Part shown: positions 37,149 to 45,176 of the stretch, one piece after another
How positions within the stretch are numbered: the first letter of the stretch is position 1
Layout of the letters: the number at the start of each line of letters is the position of its first letter
From: an uncultured Prevotellaceae bacterium
GTDB taxonomy: Bacteria; Bacteroidota; Bacteroidia; Bacteroidales; Bacteroidaceae
Assembly (NCBI GenBank): GCA_900316315.1
Contig: ONCK01000008.1
Coordinates: 1-64,000 of the forward strand
DNA: 64,000 nucleotides
Direction: 5' to 3'
Program-made: the position numbers and the translations under genes
The notes under the pieces: generated by a model
Database searches by the model: none
Told to the model about the DNA's origin: nothing
Seen by the model: the letters and a program-made list of their open reading frames with translations, nothing else

Positions 37149-37667
37149 TTATTTGGAATAGCCCAATTTGGCAAGGACTTCATTGGAAATATCTGCTGCA
37201 GGAGAGGCAAATACGATGCCGTTGTCGCTGGCGCGGTCGAGGACCAGCTGGTATCCACGCTGCTCTGCGACGGTCTTGACGGCAGTATAAATCTGCTCCT
37301 GTATGGGGCCGATGAGGCTTTCACGCTTCTTGTAGAGCTCGCCCTCGGGAGAGAAGTACTTCTTCTTGAGTTCGCTAGCTTCCTTCTCCTTGTCCAGAAT
37401 TTCCTTTTCCTTAGCTTTCTTTTGCTCTGCGGAGAGGAAGACGCTCTCATTCTGATAGTTGGTATAGAGGGACTTGGCCTGGCTGTTGATGGCCTCGACC
37501 TCGGCTTGCCACTTGCGGGAAGTCTGATTGAGTTGCTCGTTGGCACGCTCATATGCCGGAATATTTTTGAGGATATACTCCATGTCGACCAGCGCAAACT
37601 TCTGGGCAGCGGCCGGCATCAGCACTGCTCCGAAAAGAATAAGGAGTGCAAAAATCTTTTTCTTCAT
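37149..37667 (-). CDS. OmpH/Skp-like periplasmic chaperone, first copy
   Basis: A 172-residue protein with a signal peptide (about 1-21, MPAAAQ), KFALVDMEYILKNIPAYERA at the mature N-terminus, a coiled coil (about 45-125) and the C-terminal RGYQLVLDRASD strand characteristic of OmpH. It lies 28 bp downstream of bamA and 64 bp upstream of the second copy. The arrangement bamA-ompH-ompH is the usual Bacteroidales one and supports a role in outer-membrane protein transport. Confidence 0.92.
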   Translation of the reverse strand: MKKKIFALLILFGAVLMPAAAQKFALVDMEYILKNIPAYERANEQLNQTSRKWQAEVEAINSQAKSLYTNYQNESVFLSAEQKKAKEKEILDKEKEASELKKKYFSPEGELYKKRESLIGPIQEQIYTAVKTVAEQRGYQLVLDRASDNGIVFASPAADISNEVLAKLGYSK

Positions 37668-37695
37668 TGTATCTGTTTTTTGGTTGAATTGTTTG

Positions 37696-40329
37696 CTAGA
37701 ATTCGCGGCCTATCAGGAAGTGGAACTGACTGCCGGAGTTTGTGCGCGAGCCATTGATCTTGTCAAATCCGTAGGCCCAGTCAACACCCATGAGGCCGAT
37801 CATCGGCAACCAGAGGCGCACGCCGACGCCCGCCGAGCGCTTCATGTCAAAGGGGTTGAACTTTTTGACACTTGTCCATGCATTACCGCCCTCGAGGAAT
37901 GCCAGTGCGTAGATACTGGTCTGCGTAAGCAGCAGAGGGTAGCGCAGTTCAAGCGTCATGCGGCTGTAGGCATAGCCTTCCGAACCGTAGGGGGTGAGAG
38001 CTCCGTTGTCATAACCACGGAGTCCGACCATCTCCTGCGCATAGCCGGTCGTGTAGCCCGACATACCGTCTCCACCTACGTAGAAGGTCTCAAAGGGGGA
38101 CTTCTTGTGACGATTGTAGTAGCCGAGCAAGCCAAACTCTGTACGCGTCATCAGCACGGGGGTATGTGTGGCGCTGGAGAGGGCATTGTAGGTCTTGAGG
38201 GAGAACTTCCACTTGTGGTATTCGACCCACTTAAACTTCTCCGCCATCTCCTTCATATAGGTCGGACTTTGTGAATTGTTGGCAAGTGATGCGTAGTCCT
38301 TGCCGTCCCACAGCGAGTAGGGCGGAGTGAAGCTGACCGACATAGCGAGATCGGAGCCGCTACGCGGGAAGAAGATCTGATCGGATGAGTTGCGGGTCAG
38401 CGAGAGGGTGAAGTTGAGGTTGTTGCAATTGCCGTCGGACATGATGAAGTAGGACCAGTTGCGCAACATGTACCGCTGGTAAGCAAGCATGATTGAGAAG
38501 GAGAAGTAGTCATCGGGCCAGTGGAGACGCTTACCCCATCCGATGCTTCCTCCAAACATCTTTACATATTTGTCGGGGTCATAATAATTCTCCATATTGT
38601 AGTATCCGCTGCCATAAGATCCGTAGCCGTAGAGACGGTTGTAGTAGTTGCTGTAATAGTCGGAGTTGTAGAATTGACTATTAATATCAGTCTGCTTGGA
38701 GTAGAAGAGAGAGAGGGAGAAGTCGTTGGGGCGGCGTCCGCCAAACCAGGGATCTTCAAACGACAGGCTGTACTGCTGATAGTAAGTACCATTGGTCTGG
38801 GCCTTGATTTCTATGTTCTGGCCCATACCCTGCGGGAATATGGAGCGGTGACGGCCTTCCTTTTTCAGAAAATTCTGCATGGCGAAGTTGGTAAACTTTA
38901 AGCCGACGGTTCCTGTGATGCCCACGGGACCATAGCCCGCGCTTATCTCCAGCTGGTCGCTGCTCTTGGGCTCAAGCTTATAGGTAATGTCGACAGTACC
39001 ATCGTCCGGATGAGGGATAACCTTGGGCTCCATCTTCTCAGGATCCCAGTGTCCCATCTGCGCGAGGTCTTTGCAGCTGCGCATGATGGCTTCCTTGTTG
39101 AAGAGATCGCCGGGCTTGGTGCGCAGTTCGCGGCGTATGACCTCATCATATACCTTCTGGTTGCCTTGGATATTGACATGGCCGAGATGAGCTTGCTGTC
39201 CCTCGACGACGCGGACCTCGATGTCTATCGAGTCTCCTACGACCTGCGTCTCGACAGGCTGAATCTGGTTGAATACATATCCGTGGTTGTAGTAGAGATT
39301 GCTCACTGCGTCGTCGTCAGAATGCAGGCGTTTCTCGAGCTGGGTCTGATTGTATACATCTCCAGTCTTGAAGGCGAGCAGACGGTTAAGGAGGTCGGTC
39401 GAATAGATCGTGTTGCCGACCCATGTAAGGTTGCGGAGATAGTACTTCTGGCCCTCGTCTACATTGAGATAGATGTCGACGTGCTTCTCATCAAACGGCA
39501 CCACGCTGTCACTGACAATGTAGGCGTCGCGATAGCCCCACTCATTGTACTTCTTGATGACGTTTTCCTTATCCTCTGCGTACTTTTCAGCGATAAATTT
39601 CTTTGACTTCAGGAGGTTGCGGAAGCGGTTGACCTCTTTGGTCTTGGCCATGGCGCCCTTCAGCTTGCCGATGCGCTTGCTGTCTGCTCCGGTGAAATAG
39701 ATCTTGTGTACCTTTATCTTGCTGTGCTTGTCAATATTGATATCGACTTTGACGTAGTTTTTCTTTGCAGGATCGTCTTGCTGTAGGATATCCACCGAGG
39801 CATTGGTAAATCCTTTTTCGTTGAAGTAGTTTTTGATAACAATCTTGGCCCTGTCGATAGCGTTTGTACTGATTTGACTTTCCTTCTTAATACCGATTTT
39901 TTCCTCGAGGTCTTCCATCTCGCTCTTTTTTACACCATTGAAGTTGAGCGATGAGATGCGCGGGAGGGCGGTCAGCCATATATGGAGAAAGATCTTGTTG
40001 CCTTTTATACTGTCCGCGGTGATGGAAACATCCGAGAAGAGTCCTTGATCCCAGTAATTTTTCACTGCCTTGGTGATGGCTCCATCTGCCTTGGGGAAGG
40101 TTATTTGCTGCCCGACGCTGAGTCCGGAGATACCCTGCAGGACGCTCTGGTCATAGTCTTTGACCCCGTCGATGACAAGTCCACCTATGATGTAGTCGGT
40201 AGGGGACATCGAATAGTCCAGTGTGGGATTGACTTTGACTATCTCGCTCTGTCCGCGCAAGGAGGGCAGACTTAGACTGATCATGCATAGGCATGCCAGG
40301 ATTCTGGAGAGGGTTGTGTGGGTTAACAT
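37696..40329 (-). CDS. bamA: Outer-membrane assembly protein BamA
   Basis: The 877-residue protein has a signal peptide (about 1-26), five POTRA domains (about 45-440, among them [20 protein letters not shown] and the [20 protein letters not shown] segment) and a 16-strand Omp85 barrel (about 470-877) ending in a phenylalanine (LIGREF), the usual last-strand signal. The lid-loop motif [15 protein letters not shown] carries the RGxD/Y-type signature of Omp85. A Tyr/Gly/Asn-rich insert around residues 565-590 is unlike E. coli BamA. It inserts barrel proteins into the outer membrane. Its start overlaps the uppS stop by 7 bp. Confidence 0.95.
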   Translation of the reverse strand: MLTHTTLSRILACLCMISLSLPSLRGQSEIVKVNPTLDYSMSPTDYIIGGLVIDGVKDYDQSVLQGISGLSVGQQITFPKADGAITKAVKNYWDQGLFSDVSITADSIKGNKIFLHIWLTALPRISSLNFNGVKKSEMEDLEEKIGIKKESQISTNAIDRAKIVIKNYFNEKGFTNASVDILQQDDPAKKNYVKVDINIDKHSKIKVHKIYFTGADSKRIGKLKGAMAKTKEVNRFRNLLKSKKFIAEKYAEDKENVIKKYNEWGYRDAYIVSDSVVPFDEKHVDIYLNVDEGQKYYLRNLTWVGNTIYSTDLLNRLLAFKTGDVYNQTQLEKRLHSDDDAVSNLYYNHGYVFNQIQPVETQVVGDSIDIEVRVVEGQQAHLGHVNIQGNQKVYDEVIRRELRTKPGDLFNKEAIMRSCKDLAQMGHWDPEKMEPKVIPHPDDGTVDITYKLEPKSSDQLEISAGYGPVGITGTVGLKFTNFAMQNFLKKEGRHRSIFPQGMGQNIEIKAQTNGTYYQQYSLSFEDPWFGGRRPNDFSLSLFYSKQTDINSQFYNSDYYSNYYNRLYGYGSYGSGYYNMENYYDPDKYVKMFGGSIGWGKRLHWPDDYFSFSIMLAYQRYMLRNWSYFIMSDGNCNNLNFTLSLTRNSSDQIFFPRSGSDLAMSVSFTPPYSLWDGKDYASLANNSQSPTYMKEMAEKFKWVEYHKWKFSLKTYNALSSATHTPVLMTRTEFGLLGYYNRHKKSPFETFYVGGDGMSGYTTGYAQEMVGLRGYDNGALTPYGSEGYAYSRMTLELRYPLLLTQTSIYALAFLEGGNAWTSVKKFNPFDMKRSAGVGVRLWLPMIGLMGVDWAYGFDKINGSRTNSGSQFHFLIGREF

Positions 40330-41075
40330 TCTGGTTTGGTCTCGTTGATTTGTTCGCTTGTTTTGCCAAATCTGCGCTCTCGCTTCTGGTAGTCCAGGAT
40401 TGCTTTGCAGAGAGCCTCTTCGTCAAAATCAGGCCAAAAAGTATCGCAGAAATAGAGCTCGGAGTATGCGCACTGCCAAAGGAGGTAGTTACTCAGCCTC
40501 TGCTCTCCGCCTGTGCGGATGAGTAGCTCCGGATCGGGCATGAAGGCTGTGGCCATCTCCCGGCTGACGGTGTCCTCGCAGATCTCTTCCGGCTGGAGCG
40601 TGCCCGCCTTTGCCTTGGCCGCTATCTGCCGTGCTGCGTTGGTAATCTCCCAACGGCTGGAGTAACTCAGGGCCATAACTACGGTCATCGCCGTATTGTG
40701 ACTCGTATCTCTGACGACGTCATTGATATGTCGGAGTACGGGGGCTGGTATGCGGCTCATATCGCCGATACAGCGGAGGCGTACATTGTTTTTCATGAAG
40801 ATCTCTTCCTTCAGGGAGGTCAGGACCAGCTGCATCAGCGCGGCCACCTCCTCCGCGGGCCGGTTCCAGTTCTCTGTGCTGAAGGTGTACAGCGTCAGGT
40901 ACTTGATGCCGAGCTTCACTGCCGCCTCCGTGACAATGCGCACAGCCTCTACGCCCTGCTGATGACCCATGCTACGGGAGAGTCCCCGGCGCTTAGCCCA
41001 GCGTCCGTTGCCATCCATGATGATGGCGACGTGCTCAGGTATGCGCTTCATGTCCAGCTGTTCTTTGTAGCTCAT
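40323..41075 (-). CDS. uppS: Isoprenyl diphosphate synthase UppS
   Basis: The 250-residue cis-prenyltransferase makes undecaprenyl diphosphate, the lipid carrier for peptidoglycan and surface glycans. Motifs are [18 protein letters not shown] with the catalytic Asp, [31 protein letters not shown] and the C-terminal [20 protein letters not shown] region followed by [11 protein letters not shown]. The start at 41075 is the first Met; 41051 (MKRIPEHVA) would also fit. It overlaps bamA by 7 bp. Confidence 0.95.
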   Translation of the reverse strand: MSYKEQLDMKRIPEHVAIIMDGNGRWAKRRGLSRSMGHQQGVEAVRIVTEAAVKLGIKYLTLYTFSTENWNRPAEEVAALMQLVLTSLKEEIFMKNNVRLRCIGDMSRIPAPVLRHINDVVRDTSHNTAMTVVMALSYSSRWEITNAARQIAAKAKAGTLQPEEICEDTVSREMATAFMPDPELLIRTGGEQRLSNYLLWQCAYSELYFCDTFWPDFDEEALCKAILDYQKRERRFGKTSEQINETKPEC

Positions 41076-41108
41076 TCTTTATATCTTACTCGTTGCGGTC
41101 TGTCTTTT

Positions 41109-41813
41109 TCAGTCCTTATTGCAGTTGGGACAAATCGGTGAGATGTTGTAAGTCAACGTCAGCATCGTCAGGCAATAGTTGTCCTTATTTTTAAAAACCT
41201 CCGACTTGATGCCGAGAGGGTCTTGATAGTCATCCAGCTTGTCCGACAGGGCGAAATGATACGTCCAGTCCAGCGCGATGTTCCAGCGCTTGCCAAGGCG
41301 GTACTTCAGGCCTACGCCGATGGGGATATTGGCAGAGGCCGTCTTGCCGGCCGATGAGTAGGTCAATCCCAGACCTGCCTGGATATAGGGCGTGAGCCTC
41401 TTGTAGCCCATGTAGCCCGTGTAGTAGCCGTAAGGCCAGAAGTTAAGTTCATACAGGCAACTGAGGTCATATACTGTGCCGCTGAAGCGGTACCGGCTCG
41501 GCACTGAGCTTGCTGCCCCGCTGCTAAGATCCACAGGATAGTAGTTGATATCCGGCGAGACCTGCCCCTTGATGCCCCCGATGCTGAGCGCCACCTTCAA
41601 GACGTTATGATGGTCAAACAGATAGCGCCATAGTCCGGCAAAAGCCGCCTTCTGCTGGCTGTAAAAAGTATTGTTGGCATCCCCCATATAGAAGCTCGTC
41701 CCCACACCGACGCCGTATTCCATACGATACTCGGCGTCCTCCTGTCCGTAGACCGTTACCGTGGCGGTGGCCATCAAGACCAATAGGGTTATACTTCTGA
41801 GGGGAAAGGTCAT
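41109..41813 (-). CDS. porG: PorG/DUF6089-like outer-membrane barrel
   Basis: The start at 41813 (MTFPLRSITLLVLMATATVT) gives a signal peptide cut after YGQ and an ATGA overlap with the preceding stop. The mature 210 residues form a small beta-barrel pattern (YGVGVGTSFYMGDAN, then AFAGLWRYLFDHHNVLKVAL and GVGLKYRLGKRWNIALDWTY). Position next to uppS, bamA and two skp genes is the same as PorG (PG0189-PG0193) in P. gingivalis, a T9SS outer-membrane component. The name rests on both the family look and this order. Confidence 0.82.
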   Translation of the reverse strand: MTFPLRSITLLVLMATATVTVYGQEDAEYRMEYGVGVGTSFYMGDANNTFYSQQKAAFAGLWRYLFDHHNVLKVALSIGGIKGQVSPDINYYPVDLSSGAASSVPSRYRFSGTVYDLSCLYELNFWPYGYYTGYMGYKRLTPYIQAGLGLTYSSAGKTASANIPIGVGLKYRLGKRWNIALDWTYHFALSDKLDDYQDPLGIKSEVFKNKDNYCLTMLTLTYNISPICPNCNKD

Positions 41814-43177
41814 TCGGTGAAGGCTTTTTGGTTGTCGGCGAAGGCCAGTCGGTTGATTCTCCCGCGCCATATTGCTCCGCTGCCGCCGCAGAAGATCCAG
41901 ATGTACTTATCCTTATCCACCGCGCAGCTGAAGGAGGTCGCATATATGCCGCTGGGGTGCAGATAGCTGCTTCGCTGCTGCTTCCAAGTGCGGCCAGCGT
42001 CGCTTGTAAGGTAGAAGAGACTCAGCGTATCTCCCTCTGTCGTCAGCGCAAGCGTCTTGCCGTCATAGCCGATCATCTGCGATTCGCCCTTGGCAGGATA
42101 TACGTAGCTGTCGTCGGCGTTGGTATTGTAGAGGCTCCAAGGCTCATCGTTGCTGCCGGTCTTGTCGAGTGTCTTCTTCCACTCCACATTGCCCTGGCTC
42201 GTAGTGCCTGCCATCAGGATATACTCAAAGTTGCTGTTAAAGTTCATCTCCGTCCAAGCAGAGGTGAAGTGGCCGGTCGGCAAACTGGCCGCGTCTGACT
42301 CGAGGCTGTCCTTCGACCACGTCTGTCCGTTGTTGGAGGCATATATCGCCCCATTCATGATGGCAAAGAGGCGGTTGCTTCCCACTGCCGGCAGTGCTTC
42401 CGGGCTGATGTCGGATCCGGCAGACGTCCAACTGGCGCCGTCAGCCGACGTCATCAGCGTCGTGCCGTCCAGGGCGAAGAACTGATTGTTGAAGTACTGC
42501 ACGCTGGAGGGATCCAGTCCGCTCAGGGGCAGATCCGTCGTCGCCCAGGCCTTGCCATTGGCCGTCGTAGAGGTCAGCAGCACGGGCTTGCCGCCCTTGA
42601 CAGCGAAGATGTAGATATTATCCCCGATGATGAAGGACTTTTGCGCGGTCACATCGCTCAGCGCAACATTGGCGCTGTCAACTTGACCCCACATAAATTT
42701 TTCCGGGTCTACCTGATGCACGTTGACATGCACCGTATACTCCTTCTTGGCCGTACCTGAGTAAGCGTAGCACACAAATATACGCGGCTTCGTGAAGTCC
42801 AGTGAGTCGCTTTTGCTATACAGCGTATCGTTGCCCGAAGCCGTGCGATAAGCTATCATGCCGTCACTGCTGATCGATGTGAAGGCGACCTTCGTCACCC
42901 GCGTGCCCAGAGGCAGGGAGTCCGGATTGTAGATCTCCTGCTTGAGCTGATCGATATACATCGGGTAGACATTGCCTGATACCGTAGTATTGTATGTCGT
43001 ATCTTTGCCGCTGGAGGTCGCAGTCGTGACACGGCGCAGCAGCGATCCGAGAGTCATACTGGTAATGGCACAGTCGGTGCTCTCATCTCCCGTGGTGGTC
43101 GTACTGTCATTGCATGCCGTAAGGCTGAGCGCGAGGCCCAGCATGATGGCTATGGCGCCTGATTGCGGTTTTCTCAT
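41810..43177 (-). CDS. DUF6242 lipoprotein with Asp-box propeller
   Basis: The 455-residue protein has a lipoprotein signal with Cys at residue 22 (LSLTAC). An N-terminal DUF6242 domain (about 30-150, LPLGTRVTKVAFTSISSDGM) precedes a beta-propeller-like region (about 160-445) with several Asp-box-like turns (TTLMTSADGASWTSA, NNGQTWSKD, TSDAGRTWKQQ). Function is unknown, but it shares a 4-bp ATGA overlap with porG and probably one transcript with bamA. It may act in the envelope. Confidence 0.82.
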   Translation of the reverse strand: MRKPQSGAIAIMLGLALSLTACNDSTTTTGDESTDCAITSMTLGSLLRRVTTATSSGKDTTYNTTVSGNVYPMYIDQLKQEIYNPDSLPLGTRVTKVAFTSISSDGMIAYRTASGNDTLYSKSDSLDFTKPRIFVCYAYSGTAKKEYTVHVNVHQVDPEKFMWGQVDSANVALSDVTAQKSFIIGDNIYIFAVKGGKPVLLTSTTANGKAWATTDLPLSGLDPSSVQYFNNQFFALDGTTLMTSADGASWTSAGSDISPEALPAVGSNRLFAIMNGAIYASNNGQTWSKDSLESDAASLPTGHFTSAWTEMNFNSNFEYILMAGTTSQGNVEWKKTLDKTGSNDEPWSLYNTNADDSYVYPAKGESQMIGYDGKTLALTTEGDTLSLFYLTSDAGRTWKQQRSSYLHPSGIYATSFSCAVDKDKYIWIFCGGSGAIWRGRINRLAFADNQKAFTE

Positions 43178-43212
43178 GATATGATTTTCGTAGAGTAGGA
43201 TATATTAGTGTG

Positions 43213-43220
43213 CAAAATTA
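43213..43220 (-). promoter_or_regulatory. -7 box of the DUF6242-porG-uppS-bamA-skp operon
   Basis: TAATTTTG on the minus strand, 36 bp ahead of the DUF6242 start. No -33 TTG is clear. Confidence 0.55.
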
Positions 43221-43306
43221 CTCGTTTTTTTGCTAATTCGCCTTATTGCTGTCCGCTTTTTGCTTGTCAGAGAGCTCAAAACGCGTTTTTTAGTTTATTT
43301 TCCCAA

Positions 43307-44065
43307 TCATTGTGCATTAGGGTCGTCGGCCGGCATTTCCTCCTCGCCGTCTCCATTGCCCTGAGGTGCCGCCGACTGCTCATCGTCTGCGGGGTCGTCA
43401 GACTGCGGCTCGGCCTGCTGGTCCTGTGGAGCCGTGGCATCAGGCTGTGAGGGGGCATCAGAGTCCACTTGCTCCGTCGGGTTCGGGTCAGCCTGCTGCT
43501 CTACCGCTATCGGACGCCGATGTGCCGTCAGGTAGAGCGCGAGCAGAAAGATAATGACGATGACAAAGAGGATCATCACCAGAGAAGTGTGATGCTTGCG
43601 CTTCAGCGGAATCTGCTCTGCAGGCTTCTGTGCCCTCGTCTCCTGAGCCGAAGGTGCCACGACGGCGCTTGCCGACAGACGGCAGCCACACTCCGGGCAC
43701 ACCCTCGAGGTATCGGCAATCAAGGCCCCACATGAGGGACACTTGACCTTGCCCGACAGGCTCCCCGTCTCTGTCTTTACGAAGCTGTAGCCGCAATGAG
43801 GACAACTGGGGGCATCCTCACTGATGATATTGCCGCACTCAGGGCATCGCTTCCTCAGCGGAGCAGCTGCGGGAGCCGGAGCCGGCGTCGGAGCGGTGTC
43901 TTCTACCGCATGGCCGCACTCGTGGCAAAATCTGTCTCCAGCACGGAGAGGCGCGCCACACGCTTTGCAGTATTGCTGCTGCTCTATCTTTTGCCCACAA
44001 TGGGGACAATATTTCCAATCACCGGTCACTGCGGCTCCGCAGTGGGGACACTGTATCTGATTCAT
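43307..44065 (-). CDS. Zinc-ribbon membrane protein
   Basis: The 252-residue protein has eight CxxC knuckles making four zinc ribbons: C6-C9/C20-C23, C33-C36/C47-C50, C74-C77/C88-C91 and C109-C112/C123-C126. A single transmembrane helix (about 160-178, SLVMILFVIVIIFLLALYL) follows, then an acidic tail rich in Gln, Asp, Pro and Glu. Topology suggests cytoplasmic ribbons and a tail on the far side. The role is unknown; such rubredoxin-like ribbons often bind zinc for protein or nucleic-acid contacts. It is the third gene of a three-gene operon. Confidence 0.8.
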   Translation of the reverse strand: MNQIQCPHCGAAVTGDWKYCPHCGQKIEQQQYCKACGAPLRAGDRFCHECGHAVEDTAPTPAPAPAAAPLRKRCPECGNIISEDAPSCPHCGYSFVKTETGSLSGKVKCPSCGALIADTSRVCPECGCRLSASAVVAPSAQETRAQKPAEQIPLKRKHHTSLVMILFVIVIIFLLALYLTAHRRPIAVEQQADPNPTEQVDSDAPSQPDATAPQDQQAEPQSDDPADDEQSAAPQGNGDGEEEMPADDPNAQ

Positions 44066-44100
44066 CTTATGTGGATTGTTGGGTGTCTGGTTGCGACACG

Positions 44101-44583
44101 TTAGTATTCCTGAGGAGAAATGTCAAAGTAGCCCAGTGAAGCACCGGTCTCCGAACTGTACTGATAGCGCAGCGTCGTACCGTAATGCCTCATCTGACGC
44201 ATCGTCGCATCGTCAAGTCGTGAAAGTGTGAAAATGGCCCTCTGTTTGCGACTATTCAGTTCAGAAGCATCAAAGGGCGTGCCTCTGTTGCTCAAGACAT
44301 AGTGGTAGACAAATGTATTGCTTGTTTCGATGTAGCCTACCGCCGTCAAGATGGTAAAAGAGTCCAGTCTAGCCGGCAGCAAGGCGTTGCAAGAGTCCAC
44401 GCTGACGCGATAGAAACTCGCGCGACTCTGAGATCCCGCCTCTGCCTCGACCTTGACAGTCTGCTGCTGGCGGCCCGAGCACGCTCCAACGGCCGTCAGT
44501 ACAGCCAACATAGCCACCACGCCGGCTGATCTGCGGATTTTGCGTCCGATACAACCGGCACCATATCTAGCATATAGTCTCAT
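44101..44583 (-). CDS. Predicted lipoprotein of the zinc-ribbon operon
   Basis: The start at 44583 follows the upstream stop by 2 bp. A hydrophobic segment (about 21-34, VVAMLAVLTAVGAC) ends in a Cys at 35, with a longer charged N-terminus than usual. The roughly 125-residue mature part has no domain I know; it carries YRVSVDSCNALLPARLDSFT and a repeated TTLRYQYSSETG turn. It is probably lipid-anchored. Function is not known. Confidence 0.7.
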   Translation of the reverse strand: MRLYARYGAGCIGRKIRRSAGVVAMLAVLTAVGACSGRQQQTVKVEAEAGSQSRASFYRVSVDSCNALLPARLDSFTILTAVGYIETSNTFVYHYVLSNRGTPFDASELNSRKQRAIFTLSRLDDATMRQMRHYGTTLRYQYSSETGASLGYFDISPQEY

Positions 44584-44585
44584 CG

Positions 44586-44765
44586 CTAGATGGTCTGAAG
44601 TACTGCCCATACTATGGCAGCCACTATCACGGGCACCACAAAGGGCGTAGCCCACGCCTTAGGTCTGAGCGGAGCATAGGTGGAGCGGAAGTTGGGTATC
44701 TCCGAGGGTACGGTAGCGCAACTACTGGGAGTTGCAGCGGAAGTCTTTTCTGATTCTGAATTCAT
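44586..44765 (-). CDS. Small single-pass membrane protein
   Basis: A 59-residue frame with the start at 44765 (MNSESEKTSAATPSSCATVP). It has a hydrophilic N-terminus and one C-terminal transmembrane helix (about 40-57, PFVVPVIVAAIVWAVLQ). The 2-bp spacing to the lipoprotein supports it as a real gene of the operon. A longer frame from 44843 would start near the -7 box, so I prefer the internal Met. Function is unknown. Confidence 0.6.
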   Translation of the reverse strand: MNSESEKTSAATPSSCATVPSEIPNFRSTYAPLRPKAWATPFVVPVIVAAIVWAVLQTI

Positions 44766-44831
44766 ATCATCTAGATGCTTATCTGTCTGGTCCTCTTGAC
44801 TATAGGGCACATGACGCGGATTATACGTTTG

Positions 44832-44839
44832 CAAAAATA
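44832..44839 (-). promoter_or_regulatory. -7 box of the zinc-ribbon operon
   Basis: TATTTTTG on the minus strand, about 66 bp ahead of the chosen first start. Confidence 0.5.
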
Positions 44840-45176
44840 GCAATACACCTCGAAACTCATACTTAATAATCTCAAAAAATAGTCAAGTTTACCACACTCT
44901 GTATCCGGCAGGCGCATTCCCCTCGTCTGGCCAAGTCCTTTTGCACCGTCTGGGAGCCGCCTTCATCACGACTGCAGGCCTCGCGCAGCGTGACAGTTGC
45001 GGACAGCCTCACGTCAGCGGGCAGTGTCTGAAGCCGCCTTGCATCTCCGACTTCCGCTGCGTCTCTCCCGTCTTGGCGTCCGTCTCGTGCCAGCCTTGCT
45101 AAGGGCGGTACCACATAGACGAGGCGGCCACCCGACCGGAGTCGGATGGCCGCCTGATGACATATTGTCGCGACGC
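44840..45176. other. Intergenic with terminator-like inverted repeat
   Basis: An inverted repeat with 14-bp arms (45123-45136 with 45141-45154, one mismatch) lies 22 bp past the DUF5722 stop and probably terminates it, although no T-run follows. The remaining 280 bp hold nothing recognisable. Confidence 0.5.
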
